Origin: Peronospora farinosa
Taxonomy: Eukaryota > Oomycota > Peronosporomycetes > Peronosporales > Peronosporaceae
DNA length: 64,000 bases
Direction of reading: 5' to 3'
Assembly: GCA_947646735.1 (NCBI GenBank)
Contig: CANTFK010000072.1
Coordinates: forward strand, 186,001-250,000
Position numbers and translations under genes: made by a program. The notes below the pieces were generated by a model. The model saw only the letters and a program-made list of their open reading frames with translations, did no database searches and was not told where the DNA came from. Of the stretch, positions 1 to 9,556 are shown one piece after another. Every line of letters begins with the position of its first letter. Positions within the stretch are counted from its first letter, which is position 1.

Positions 1-1
1 T

Positions 2-136
2 GCCCCACGCCCAGTGTCTCGTAACACTGGGAGTGAAGATCGACCGTCTGCCAAGAAGGGCCAGAGACGTGGGTCCCACGTTGCTGCGAAATCGCAACAA
101 CATGGTGGACCATCAAAAAACGGTCGGGGTCAGTAG
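2..136 (+). pseudogene. gag C-terminal tail of Gypsy copy L
   Basis: This frame is basic and polar and ends at TAG 134-136. It aligns with the stretch that follows the CCHC zinc knuckle in the other copy (about 60285-60429). The window begins just after the knuckle. The pol frame that follows is offset by -1, so gag and pol were probably joined by frameshifting. Confidence 0.6.
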
Positions 137-258
137 GGGCGGAGCGCCCTACTGATCCAGCAACGTCAAGAGAGTTCGCGGGACTCTTGACGAAGGTTTC
201 TCCCAACACACAGTAACTGTGTGTTGCCGCTCCCAGTGATGAGGTATCCCTCATCACC

Positions 259-921
259 TTGAAGATCGAAGTGACAAAGAACATGTCACTTCGCGCCCTA
301 GTTGATTGTGGGGCTTCGAACAACTTTGTTCGGCGCCAATCGCTAGACGATCGTAGGCTCAAATATGTTGAGCCTACTCCAACGAGGATGACGGTGCGCC
401 TTGCAACTGGCGCATCCGTAACAGTAAAGAAACGTGTAGTGGGAATTCACTACACGCTTGAAGGCAAAAAGTACGATGATGATTTCATCGTACTTGACCT
501 AGATGACAAGTTTGATGTCATCCTAGGATTACCATGGCTCAGAAGGTACGAGCCATGGGTCGGCTGGCAGCATCGAACCGTGAAGATGCCTGCCGCTTGT
601 TCATCAGATGACCATCTGATGAACGTCTTGGAGCTTTCACAAGCGTGTGAATGTACTACGAGTGAGTGTGATGGCCTCACTTGTGGTTCGGTCGCTAGTA
701 CGACTGCACAAGAACTCAGCGTGACAGACAGTCACGCTGTGGAGCAAGCTGCCGGCGGCTGTGCACAAGCACAGGCAGCGCTGAAGGTCCACCACTCGAA
801 TAAGTCGGGTGGACCGGGACATGAATGCTCGCCTAGAGGGCAGCATTCACCGAAGAGTAAACCGATTGCCCAGAAGCGGCAACACGGTAATCCTAGATCA
901 ACTGGAGAGTTGATCGTATAG
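259..921 (+). pseudogene. Retropepsin-like aspartic protease region (pol N-terminus)
   Basis: The sequence VDCGAS is the D-T/S-G-A type active-site loop, here with Cys in place of Thr/Ser. It is followed by NFVRRQS, a small-residue beta region, and the second conserved ILGLPWL segment that follows the flap in Gypsy proteases. The C-terminal third is a low-complexity linker. The frame ends at a stop at 919-921 where the other copy reads Glu. An upstream in-frame TAA at 211-213 separates it from gag. Confidence 0.8.
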
Positions 922-930
922 GATCTCGCT

Positions 931-2058
931 GTGGTTGCGCCACCACAGCTAGAGGAAGTCGATGGAACAAGTTTCATCGAGCCTGCGGGAATAAGTCCCC
1001 AGGAAATAATCACTGAGGGAATAAGTCCCCAGTGCCCTGAGGGAATAAGTCCCCAGGAAGTAACCGAGACGTTGAACGTCTTGGTTAATGACGGATCAAA
1101 CGTAGGCGCTTATACGCTTGATCTGATCGCGCCTCCGAAATTAACTTCGGAGATAACTCAGTTGCCTACGCTAGAACCTAAAAGGTTCTTGCGTGATCTG
1201 CGTAGTGGCAAAGTCAAGCAGATCTGTGTGCTCGTCGCAGAAGACGAGTACATGACTGACATTCGGTCAGCAACAGTTTTTGCCGAGAACGAACGGGTTC
1301 TCAGCAGCTCATCAATGGACGAAAGCGTCCTTGATAAGACGACTCGGATTGAACGATATACATCGCAATCCTGGGAGTCGCTGAAGTCAAATCCTTTGTA
1401 CAAGGATTTGGTCGAATTCAAGGATGTATTCCCTGAATCCGTTCCGTGCGAGTTGCCTAAGGATAAAGGCACTCGACACGAGATCGACCTTGTTCCTGGC
1501 ACAAAATATTGTGTCATGAAGCAGTGGCCACTGCCTCGGGAACAGGTCGAGGCGATCGACAAGTTCTTTGCCGATCGCCTAGCAGCGGGCCATGTGAGGG
1601 AGTCAACTTCACCTCACAGCTCTCCGACCTTCTGTGTGCGCAAGGCCACAGGAGGGTGGCGGATAGTGCACGCGTTCAATAAGTTGAACGCTGCAACGAT
1701 ACCGGCGCAAACGCCAATATCGAGAAAGGACGTAATCATAGATGGTATGTCTAAGAGTACCATCTTTTCGTCCATGGATCTGATGGATGGTTTCTATCAG
1801 ATCCTAATGCGTGAACGGGACATCCCGTACACAGCAGTGAGCACTCCCAGTGGTATGCTCTGGGAATGGTTGGTGATGCCGCAAGGGCTCAGTAATGCAC
1901 CAGCCACATTCAATAGATGTGTTTCACATCTATTGAGACCGGTGCGCGAATTCGCACCGAGTTACTTCGATGATGTGTTCGTCCATAGTCAAGCTATGGA
2001 CGGGAAAACAGACGTGGAAGTCCATAGACTTCACGTCCGTACTTATGCGCGAGCATAA
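931..2058 (+). pseudogene. Reverse transcriptase, N-terminal and catalytic part
   Basis: After a linker with a repeated GISPQ motif comes the RT proper: RHEIDLVPGTKY, then SPTFCVRKATGGWR, FNKLNAATIPAQTPI, SSMDLMDGFYQI (first catalytic Asp), VMPQGLSNAPATF, and SYFDDVFVHS with the FDD form of the YxDD box. An 11-nt deletion relative to the copy at 62290-62340 throws the frame at about 2040, so RT is broken after the catalytic motif. The linker repeats and RT motifs are well preserved, pointing to fairly recent decay. Confidence 0.9.
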
Positions 2059-3202
2059 GTTGTACGCCAACCTCAAGAAGTGCATATTCGAAGCTAGCGA
2101 AATACCACTTCTTGGGTGCATCGTCAGAAAGAACGGCGTACGCTCTGATCCAGAGAAGATCAAGGCGATAACCGACTGGCCAGTGCCAGTCGATGTCAAG
2201 GGACTAAGGAAGTTCCTTGGGCTAGCGGCGTACTTGCACAAGTACTCGCGCAATTACGCGGAAATGACAGTACATCTTTCTTGTTTACTCAAGAAAAATT
2301 TAAAGTGGAACTGGAACGCTGATTGTCAGCGTTCCTTTGAACGTATCAAGCAAAGCTTGATGCAATCGCCAGTGTTGGCGATTGCCGATCAAGACAGACA
2401 ATTTCATGTGGTCTGTGACGCCAGTGATTTTGCAATCGGCTGCGCACTGATGCAATATGATACAGACGGCGCAGAGCGTGTCGTCTGTTATCAATCGCGT
2501 CAGCTGCAACCGGCCGAGCGCAATTACCCGGTGCAGGACAAGGAACTCCTTACCATAAAGTATGCACTGGCTAATTTTCGCGGGTATCTCTTAGGAAATA
2601 GACCGTTCATTGTATATACAGACCATGCGTCACTACGAAAGGCGGTAAACAGTTCACACCTCTCGCAACAAATGGCGAGATGGTTGTCGTTCTTCGCGGA
2701 GTACAACTTCTCCGTGGAGTATAAGCCGGGACGACTTAACGTCGTCGCCGATGCTCTTTCACGTCGGCCTGACCTAGAGCCGACTGTGCAATCCGACAGT
2801 GATGTAAACACCACTGTCGCCACGCTGAGTAACAGCGTCTTGTCGTCGAGCTTACTCGACGACATTAGAAGGGCATGCGCACAAAATAATGATCTTGTAC
2901 GCCTGATGGATTATCTCACGGACCCATCCATGCAAGCTAAGAAGCGCTTGCCTGCCATGTATCGATCTTCTCTCGATCGATACACCCAGCGGAACGGCTT
3001 ACTGTACTACACAGCCGTCAACAACGACACGCCTCGTGTCGTTGTACCGCCACAACATGATCTCAGGTTACGGATCATGTTTGAATGTCACGATGCACCA
3101 ATAAGTGGGCATCGCGGCCGTGAGAAGACTTACCTCACGGTCAGTCTCGACTTTTACTGGCCACGCCAGTATAAGTTTGTGCGCAAGTACGTGCGTGCTT
3201 GA
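2035..3202 (+). pseudogene. RT connection, RNase H and integrase zinc-binding start
   Basis: This continues the polyprotein in a new frame. It has the RT thumb motif LRKFLGLAAYLHKYSRNYAEM and then the Ty3-type RNase H: VVCDASDFAIGCAL, YPVQDKELLTIKYAL, VYTDHASL, and the terminal GRLNVVADALSRRP. The integrase N-terminal HHCC region follows (CHDAPISGHRGREKTY), ending at a TGA where the second zinc-finger Cys codon should be. RNase H residues Asp and Glu appear in the expected places. Confidence 0.88.
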
Positions 3203-3370
3203 GAGGTGTGTCAACGAGTGAAGCCTAGGCCTTCACTCCGTGCACCATTGCAGCCTCAACCCGTTCCGGCAGAGTGCTTGGAAGCCTGTATCAATGGACT
3301 TCGTCTTTGGGTTTCCCAAAGACGCTCACGGGAATAATGGTATTCTCGTGTTTTAGACAGGTTCAGCAAG

Positions 3371-3850
3371 ATGGTACATCTTGTTGCTGTACCTGAGTCG
3401 ATCACAGCAGAGGGCTGTGCTCGAGTGTTTATCGATACAATCTTTCGATTGCACGGTTTACCCCGTGAACTTGTGTCCGATAGAAACCCCCGGTTCACGG
3501 CTGAGTTTTGGTGTTCCGTGTTCCAAACACTTGGAACACGGCTCACAATGTCTACTTCTGACCATCCAGGAACTGATGGTCAGACTGAACGCGCCAATCG
3601 CGTCCTCGAAGAGATTCTTCGAGGTTACGTCCACTCGTTTACGAGTTGGAGTGAGTTCTTGTCAATGGTCGAATTTGCCATCAACAACTCCGTGCATGCC
3701 TCCACGACGCATACACCGTTCTACGTATATGGCCTTCGCCACCCACGTGTTCCCACCTTAGTAGAGGGTGACTCTAATTCAATGGGGGAGGGACTCGCTC
3801 GAGCGAGAACCAATCTGGCTCTTGCTCATCACGCGACGACGTTATGGTAG
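3371..3850 (+). pseudogene. Integrase catalytic core
   Basis: The segment reads MVHLVAVPESITA, RLHGLPRELVSDRNPRFTA (second Asp of the DDE triad) and TSDHPGTDGQTERANRVLEE (Glu of the triad). The first Asp, in the DRFSKM motif, lies just upstream beyond a frameshift at about 3350. It is followed by NNSVHASTTHTPFYVYGLRHP, the usual Gypsy integrase ending. The frame is lost at 3850. Confidence 0.88.
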
Positions 3851-4476
3851 ACGCGAAAGTTACCGAAGTCGTACCATTCGACTTTGGTGAAGAGGAAAAA
3901 AGTAAGAGCGATGACGCTCTTACTGATAACGATGCTGAAGATGTCAGCATCGTTCGAGGTATCACAAGTGAGAACAGTAATGTTCTCGCTGAATTAGTAA
4001 CCGATATCTCTGCAGTGCACTCACGATGCACTGCAGCCAAAAGCAACGAGTCAGCTGAGGATTTCCTGCTGACTCGAGAAGCGGTAGTCCGTTTCGTGCA
4101 AGATTCCATCGCGGAAGCGGTGGATAAGCAAAAGCGAAATGCAGACAATAATGGAAGGGCAAATGCTCAAACATTTATTGAGGGTGATTTAGTTTTACTG
4201 TCAACAGTAAACCTACCCAAACATGTAGTGACTAACGTGGGCATCAATAAATTGTTGCCCAAGTACATCGGCCCGTTTCGTGTATTGCGCCGCCTAGGCA
4301 ACGCATACACGATCGAGTTGCCACGCAGGATGCGTACGCATCCTACGTTTACGTGGGACGTCTTCGTCCGTACGTTCAGTACGCGGCTTCTTCGAACGAC
4401 GAAAATAGCCATTACTCTCAAGAATCCCCTTCAGATTCTTGTTGTCACGAACCAGATTCGATATCTGGTCGTGTAG
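3844..4476 (+). pseudogene. Integrase C-terminal region with GPY/F module
   Basis: An acidic linker leads into GDLVLLSTVNLP and then KLLPKYIGPFRVLRRLGNAYTIELP, the GPY/F module of chromoviral integrases. A one-base loss near 4346 moves the following VGRLRPY segment into another frame, which stays open to 4625. The expected chromodomain is absent. The LTR starts soon after 4740, so a deletion has removed it. Confidence 0.82.
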
Positions 4477-4787
4477 AGATGATATCTTTCCATGATATTG
4501 GACGATCTCCTGACGAGCTGTCGCCAGCTCGTTACTCAGAGAATGAAGTCGCCGTTCATTCTCCAATAGTGCGACAGCATTGTTTGCCCGAGATCAAACC
4601 CAAGCTGTCGCACAATGTCCTCTAAGCGGCGACGCTTATCCCGTTCGTGATCAACATCACAACGGAGCTCACGAGTTACACGGGCAAACCCGTCTAACTC
4701 AGCAGCCAAGTCCGATGAAAGAATCGGACAGGGTTTTTCCTCCAATATTGTTCCTAGATCTCCTTGAAGTTGGAGATGCCCTCTCAT
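4294..4787 (-). pseudogene. Antisense coiled-coil ORF, copy L (two overlapping fragments)
   Basis: The minus strand carries two frames, 4787-4536 and 4566-4294, that together form one coiled-coil protein: RVTRELRCDVDHERDKRR, LEDIVRQLGF, then NERRLHSLSNELATARQEI and a basic C-terminus. The plus-strand-oriented counterpart at 63465-63911 has them in one frame. A roughly 10-nt deletion at about 4600 separates them here. The reading starts inside the LTR edge and ends near the integrase C-terminus. By hand alignment the antisense protein differs from the other copy at about 20-29% of positions against about 42-48% for the overlapping sense frame. No function is known. Confidence 0.5.
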
Positions 4788-5102
4788 TGGTTGATATGGG
4801 CCATCATATCAACCAACGCGCTGACCAATGACCGATAGACGCGCGCAATGAGTGGAGGGCAAGTCGTCAACATACATAGTTGTAGTTTAATATAGTTAAC
4901 ATAGGTTATAACAGATTAGTTTTATTAAGATAGTTAACTATATTAAATACAGTTTTTCTTTTCCTCTACTTCTAAGCGTTTGTTTAGAAGTAAAGCTTCC
5001 TCTGCCTCTTGTGTAAGAGAGGTTTTAAGGCACCTGCTTTCACTGTAATCAGTGAAAGTAGACTATCCTGTAATCAGTATAGTCGGAGGGTGCCTCATTA
5101 CA
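4749..5102 (+). repeat. 3' LTR of Gypsy copy L
   Basis: It aligns with 58842-59179, the 5' LTR of the second copy, and has TG...CA ends. The left boundary is approximate because a few bases of similarity continue upstream. It carries a 12-bp stem at 4787-4798/4805-4816 and two hairpins near its end (5037-5058 and 5061-5084). Confidence 0.8.
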
Positions 5103-6106
5103 CCTGTTGTGTGACGATTAGACAGATGGGACAAAAGAAGACAGGTTTTTTTTGACAGTTAGGACAAGGCCCCTACGCTTGCAATGTGGACCACCGAGAT
5201 GGGCAGGTGAGACGGATGCCATCTGACACATACATGATCAAGTTGCAGTGCCTTTAGGATACATGTTGTACTGTTGACAAACAAGAGTAGTGAATGCTAA
5301 ATATATTTTACTTTTACTTCTATCCACCTTTGCACAAGTGCATCAACTAAAAGCATCAATTTTTACAGGTTATGAGCCCAATCAGGCGGTGTAGCTAATC
5401 AAGCTGGACCCGTCGTGGTAGCTGACGGCCCTAACAAACCGACGACCACCGCTTGAATTGAAGTTGGCAGCGTTCGTGGCGGCCATTGACATGGTGCTGG
5501 TTATGCTCGGGGACCCATCCGAACGGATCAATCGGACGGAGGTCTCCCAGAAAGAGCAAGTCGGCAAGCACTGAAAGGGCCCATCAAAGCAAAGCAGTTT
5601 TGGTCTGTTAGAGGGCGTCCTGCGGACCATGTTTCCGTGGGCTTTAACATAAGCCCGGGTGCATCACAGGCAGGATATGCCTGCGGGCTACAATCTCGGT
5701 ATGGGTATGCCGAAAAGGATGTATGTTCACCCGACAACCTGTCAAACACGATCTTTTGTAACATCAACACGTCTTGAGAGTTTCAAGCGAATCGGTACGT
5801 GTCAGACTTTTCTTGAAGAAAGTGAATAGGTACGGAGATATAAGGGATCGAGGGTAATTTCGTGGTAATCTTGTTTGTTTAGCATGTTTCCATCAGGTAA
5901 ATAAGTAAAACAATGCTGTTTTCTTTAGCAAAAGTCCCAAGTAAACGATGCTCATGTAGTATTTTTTTCTGCCGTGGAAAGGGCAGGTATCCGTCCTAGC
6001 TTGTCATACTATGACTCACTCCTACAGTTTGGGCCAAAACGACATATAAAACTGCCGTTGGCATCGAATTATTAACATATACTTCGATGTAAATTATAAA
6101 TCTTCA
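5103..6106. other. Intergenic, no supported gene
   Basis: It lies between the LTR and the bZIP stop codon. Two overlapping minus-strand frames (5382-5630, 5528-5770) could be a decayed coding fragment, but no family is recognisable. Confidence 0.5.
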
Positions 6107-7090
6107 CTACATGCTATCCCTAACAGCATCAAGCCTGCTAATCACGCTCTCCGAAGAAATTTGAGCATGCTCGAGAACTATCGATACGTCCCTTAGACTC
6201 CCCAACACCCGTAGCAAAGCCGGCATCAAGTCGATCGTAGTCGCCAAACGCACCACACGATAACTATCTTTGTCGAATAAAAAAGTCATCAAGCAGCTGC
6301 ACTCAAGACGCTGGCCCAATAGTTGCTGGTACAATTGTTCGCGGCCAGCTTTCACTTGGTATTCACCTGCTGGCTTCTCCAAATGAGGAAAAAGGTACTG
6401 CAACGTGAACTCAGTCACCGTCACGCTGAGCTTTGCTTGGGCAGACATCACGGAACCGACCGACTCGATACGTTGGAGCTGCAAGCTCGGTTTGTCAAAG
6501 CAATGCGAGTATAATCGCAGCTGATCCATCAAAGCATCAACTCCGCGTAGCTCACCCATCGCGACATCGTGTGCAAACGCTCGCTCTAGAGTAACCACGA
6601 TCTGTCGAGTCTCCGTATACTTTTTCATCTCCTGAGTATTGGACATGCTCCACGGCGAACGGAAGCCGGTCTCGATTAGTCGAAAGACTTCTGCAGCAAT
6701 CAACCATGAACTATGATTACTCCTCTCGTGAGACGACACGTCTCGATATCGACGTTTTAAAATCTCCAACTCCTGATGCAGCTCCTCAACACTCTTGTCC
6801 AGTGCCAACTGTGCGATTTTCTGTTTGTCTCGGTATCGAGCTTGATTAGCTCGACACTGCTCCCGACGACGATACTTACTGATCTCAGCACGTTTACGTT
6901 TGTGCCTTTCCTTGATGTCGTCTTCAATCAATCTCGGCGTCCCGTTTACTTTGCGTAACTGCGATGATCTGTCAACTGTTACACCAGTGAGAAAGAGGAG
7001 CGCAGTGGACGCTTCCCCTTCGGATCCAACTTTAGAGTGGAGCGACACAAGAGGACTCGCTGTTCGTCTTGACCGGTAGTACGGCATCAT
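6107..7090 (-). CDS. bZIP transcription factor, oomycete Cys-type basic region
   Basis: This is a 327-residue nuclear DNA-binding protein. Residues about 61-91 form a Lys/Arg-rich basic region, RREQCRANQARYRDKQ, continuing into a leucine zipper (LALDKSVEELHQELEILKRR). The position normally held by the invariant DNA-contacting Asn is Cys79; bZIPs with this change are a known oomycete-specific class. The C-terminal 200 residues are an oomycete bZIP companion region without a recognised domain. The start is the first of two adjacent ATGs (7088-7090). The frame stays open upstream, and a possible acceptor near 7120 means an upstream exon cannot be excluded. Confidence 0.85.
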   Translation of the reverse strand: MMPYYRSRRTASPLVSLHSKVGSEGEASTALLFLTGVTVDRSSQLRKVNGTPRLIEDDIKERHKRKRAEISKYRRREQCRANQARYRDKQKIAQLALDKSVEELHQELEILKRRYRDVSSHERSNHSSWLIAAEVFRLIETGFRSPWSMSNTQEMKKYTETRQIVVTLERAFAHDVAMGELRGVDALMDQLRLYSHCFDKPSLQLQRIESVGSVMSAQAKLSVTVTEFTLQYLFPHLEKPAGEYQVKAGREQLYQQLLGQRLECSCLMTFLFDKDSYRVVRLATTIDLMPALLRVLGSLRDVSIVLEHAQISSESVISRLDAVRDSM

Positions 7091-8746
7091 GGTGTCCACG
7101 AAGTCGGCATTGTGGTTGTCTGCAGGGACACGGGGCAACACGAGGCCATCGCTCTTGTCGTTTGGACGTGGTGGGAAAGTGGTTCATTGAATTTTCAAGA
7201 GTTGATTGATCACCGAGTAAGACGATTCCGAAGTGGACTATCACGTGGCATTGAGCGAGAGAGTTAGGCATATTGTTGATTGCCAGCAGATCTCAGGATT
7301 TCAAGTTCGACCGGTACTTGAAGCTTTGTTTCATACCAAAGCGACTCGACTAAACGTGCATGCGGTCACGCTTCTTGGTCAAAGTACAAGCAACTAGTAA
7401 ACACGACGCCGTCGAATATATTCCGTGACACGAAGCTTACACTTATACGTAACTAAACAAGTCGATATGTCAAAAAAGAGGTATACTTTATGCCCTCAGG
7501 TGGAGAATCCTGTTAAGATCAAATACGTACAACACGTACGAAATTGAGCTTAGTTTGATCAAACACGGAACTGATCCGTTTACTCAATCAAGAATTCTTA
7601 CTAACACTTACTCCATAGCGGCATGGCTTGTCCGCGGAAGTCAGTCCATCTGTAACAATGTGTAACTTGCACTTCCCCAGCACATTACAGTGTTCGTATG
7701 TATCAACAAGCTTGCCCTATTTCTACATATACAAGTGTTACCAGTTTATATGATTTATCGTATGTCTAAAGGTCTGTGCTTAGGCGAGTAGTTTGTTTGA
7801 AGACTATTTACTAGTTACTTTTAGTACGGAGGCACGTGGTATTACAGCGCCCGTAAACCACGTACTGTGATTGATAGCACGAGCATCAGATATGTATCAA
7901 CAACACACTCACAAGATTATTAATAAAGATCCAAAGAAGGCTGTTCGATGTCGGCCAACGGCAGCTAAAGTTCTAGAAACACCAAATGGAACTTGTGCAA
8001 TGTTTCTGTCAGCATCCCCATTCATCTTTCTGCTGTTTTGTCAAGAACAAACTCTTAAGGATGTATGTAATCTTGTCCTTGTTTATCGTCTAACCTATCG
8101 ATCGATGCAAAACTCAAGTAAATTTGTGTAGTATCACTTGAACCATAGTAATCCTTTTACGAGGTCTCGCAATACTAGGGGTTAAGGTCGAAGGATACGG
8201 ACGCGAAAGATTTGCTCAATCCAACACTGATTTTACAGCGGTTGCTGCGAAAATACGTGCATTACAAACTTTCCCTATCGCGTAGGAAGCTGCCTATATG
8301 TGTGCTTTATTAATAGATGGAACGCTCAAATGAGGTGTAAATTATGCCAAGCTTGCGTGCTGTAGGGCCAAATCATTCCACGTTTTAAGGACCCTTGTCA
8401 ACCATCATTCAAAAGATTTAACTCCGCTGGAGGGCTCATGGCACTACTCTAAACGTCACGAGCGATAATATACGGTTCCTGTCACACGTTGATCTACTAA
8501 CTATCTTCTAGGAGGGGTAAGACTATTTGGGTATTGGCTGAATTCGGTTCGCGTCTATCTGTAGTGGTCAATTTCCAGCTGTCAAGTGTTCCGGCTCAAA
8601 ACCATTAACCTTGATAGTTTGAGCCGGAACACTTTTAGAAAAACCCTTTTTTTAGAAATGGGAAACAGTACCTATTTTATGAAAAATGTTTTTTTTTAAA
8701 GTGGACCAAATATAAAATTGCATTTTTTAACGTGATCAAATAAACA
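7091..8746. other. Intergenic between divergent bZIP and small coiled-coil genes
   Basis: This is the shared upstream region of two divergent genes. It has no supported ORF. The one notable feature is the isolated hairpin at 8584-8634. Confidence 0.5.
8584..8634. repeat. Perfect 17-bp inverted repeat
   Basis: The arms at 8584-8600 and 8618-8634 are exactly complementary, with a 17-nt loop. The sequence is followed by an A/T-rich run. It may be a MITE or transposon-end remnant or a transcribed hairpin. Confidence 0.85.
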
Positions 8747-9382
8747 ATGGCGAAGGTAGGTGCGCTCTTATATAGAGAGACGTCTGCTTCGACTACCGCT
8801 CGAGCACTAACCTCGTTCTCACTGCTCTGTATCGTTTTATTGTCTGCATCGCTTTTCAGGATCTGGACCAGATCAACATGGATCTTAACGTACGATTGAA
8901 TCCCCAGCAGTTCCCTGTCTTGCACTCTCTTACCGAATGATCGTCCTGTTTCCTCTCTCTCCTTTTTCAGAACGTGTTAAACCGCATGGACGTCATCGAG
9001 ACGCGACTGGCAGATGAGATAAAGCAAGTGGATGGTCCTGTAGGTGGCGCTAATCTCCGCGAGTATCAAACACAGCTGCTGCTAAAGCTACGCGCTATCC
9101 GAGGTATCAACTACCTCTGCATTTGCATCTATCTGTGTCTGTTGCAATGCTAATATTTGTAGCACTGGATAAAAAGAGACTAACAATGTGACGTATGTCG
9201 TGTATTGTATTGTAGATTCAATGCAGAAGGAAGGGTCGTCCCTAGAGCAGCTACGTAAGGAACGTGACGACGCTCGCATTGAGCGTGACGCCCTTAAGAA
9301 ACAAGTGGATAAACTCAATTATCGTGTGCACCACCTGAAGCAGCATGTGCCTGTGCCATCGCCCACTGACATGAAGCTCTAA
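8747..9382 (+). CDS. Small coiled-coil protein, four exons (8747-8755, 8860-8889, 8971-9103, 9216-9382)
   Basis: Splicing predicted from the sequence gives 112 residues in one frame. Exon 1 is only 9 nt (Met-Ala-Lys), then GT..AG introns of 104, 81 and 112 nt, each with a pyrimidine-rich acceptor. Exon lengths 9+30+133+167 total 339 nt, exactly 113 codons including the stop. The protein begins MAKDLDQINMDLNN and is helical throughout. Its C-terminus is strongly heptad-like (LRKERDDARIERDALKKQV, then KLNYRVHHLKQH). I do not recognise the family. It resembles small conserved coiled-coil subunits of larger complexes. The next gene starts 174 nt downstream on the same strand. Confidence 0.7.
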
Positions 9383-9544
9383 ACAGCCGTGTTTATTTTA
9401 CTTACAATCTCTGGTTCTTGATACCATATCATATATCCCAGGGTTTAAAAGCTCCTATTTTATTTTGACCTTTTTCGTTCTCCATATCAAATTATCTTTT
9501 TCAAAACCGGTATCAAACCGATACTTGTTAACGCTTCCAGTTAG

Positions 9545-9555
9545 CTCATTATCAA
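9545..9555 (+). promoter_or_regulatory. Candidate oomycete initiator (Inr)
   Basis: GCTCATTATCAA-like sequence sits immediately before the ATG at 9557 and resembles the oomycete initiator core (TCAYT followed by CA). If used, the 5' leader would be almost absent. Confidence 0.3.
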
Positions 9556-9556
9556 G

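Larger units (their letters stand above)
1..5102 (+). mobile_element. Ty3/Gypsy LTR retrotransposon, family 1 copy L, 5'-truncated by the window
   Basis: Order on the plus strand is end of gag, aspartic protease, reverse transcriptase, RNase H, integrase with GPY/F module, then a 3' LTR, which is Ty3/Gypsy order. A second copy at 58842-63418 aligns along most of its length and shows what is missing here. The copy is dead. It has a TAA at 211, a stop at 919-921, an 11-nt deletion near 2040 that shifts frame inside the RT, a TGA at about 3200, frameshifts at about 3280-3360, and another near 4346. No chromodomain remains before the LTR, whereas the other copy keeps part of one. The whole element is packed with short perfect inverted repeats. 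Confidence 0.93.

Noticed and set aside
3381..3761. Second plus-strand ORF over integrase
   Set aside because: It is an out-of-frame shadow of the integrase core. Integrase motifs lie in the other frame.
5382..5770. Coding gene on the minus strand
   Set aside because: Two overlapping short frames with no recognisable domain, neither clearly starting nor ending like a gene.
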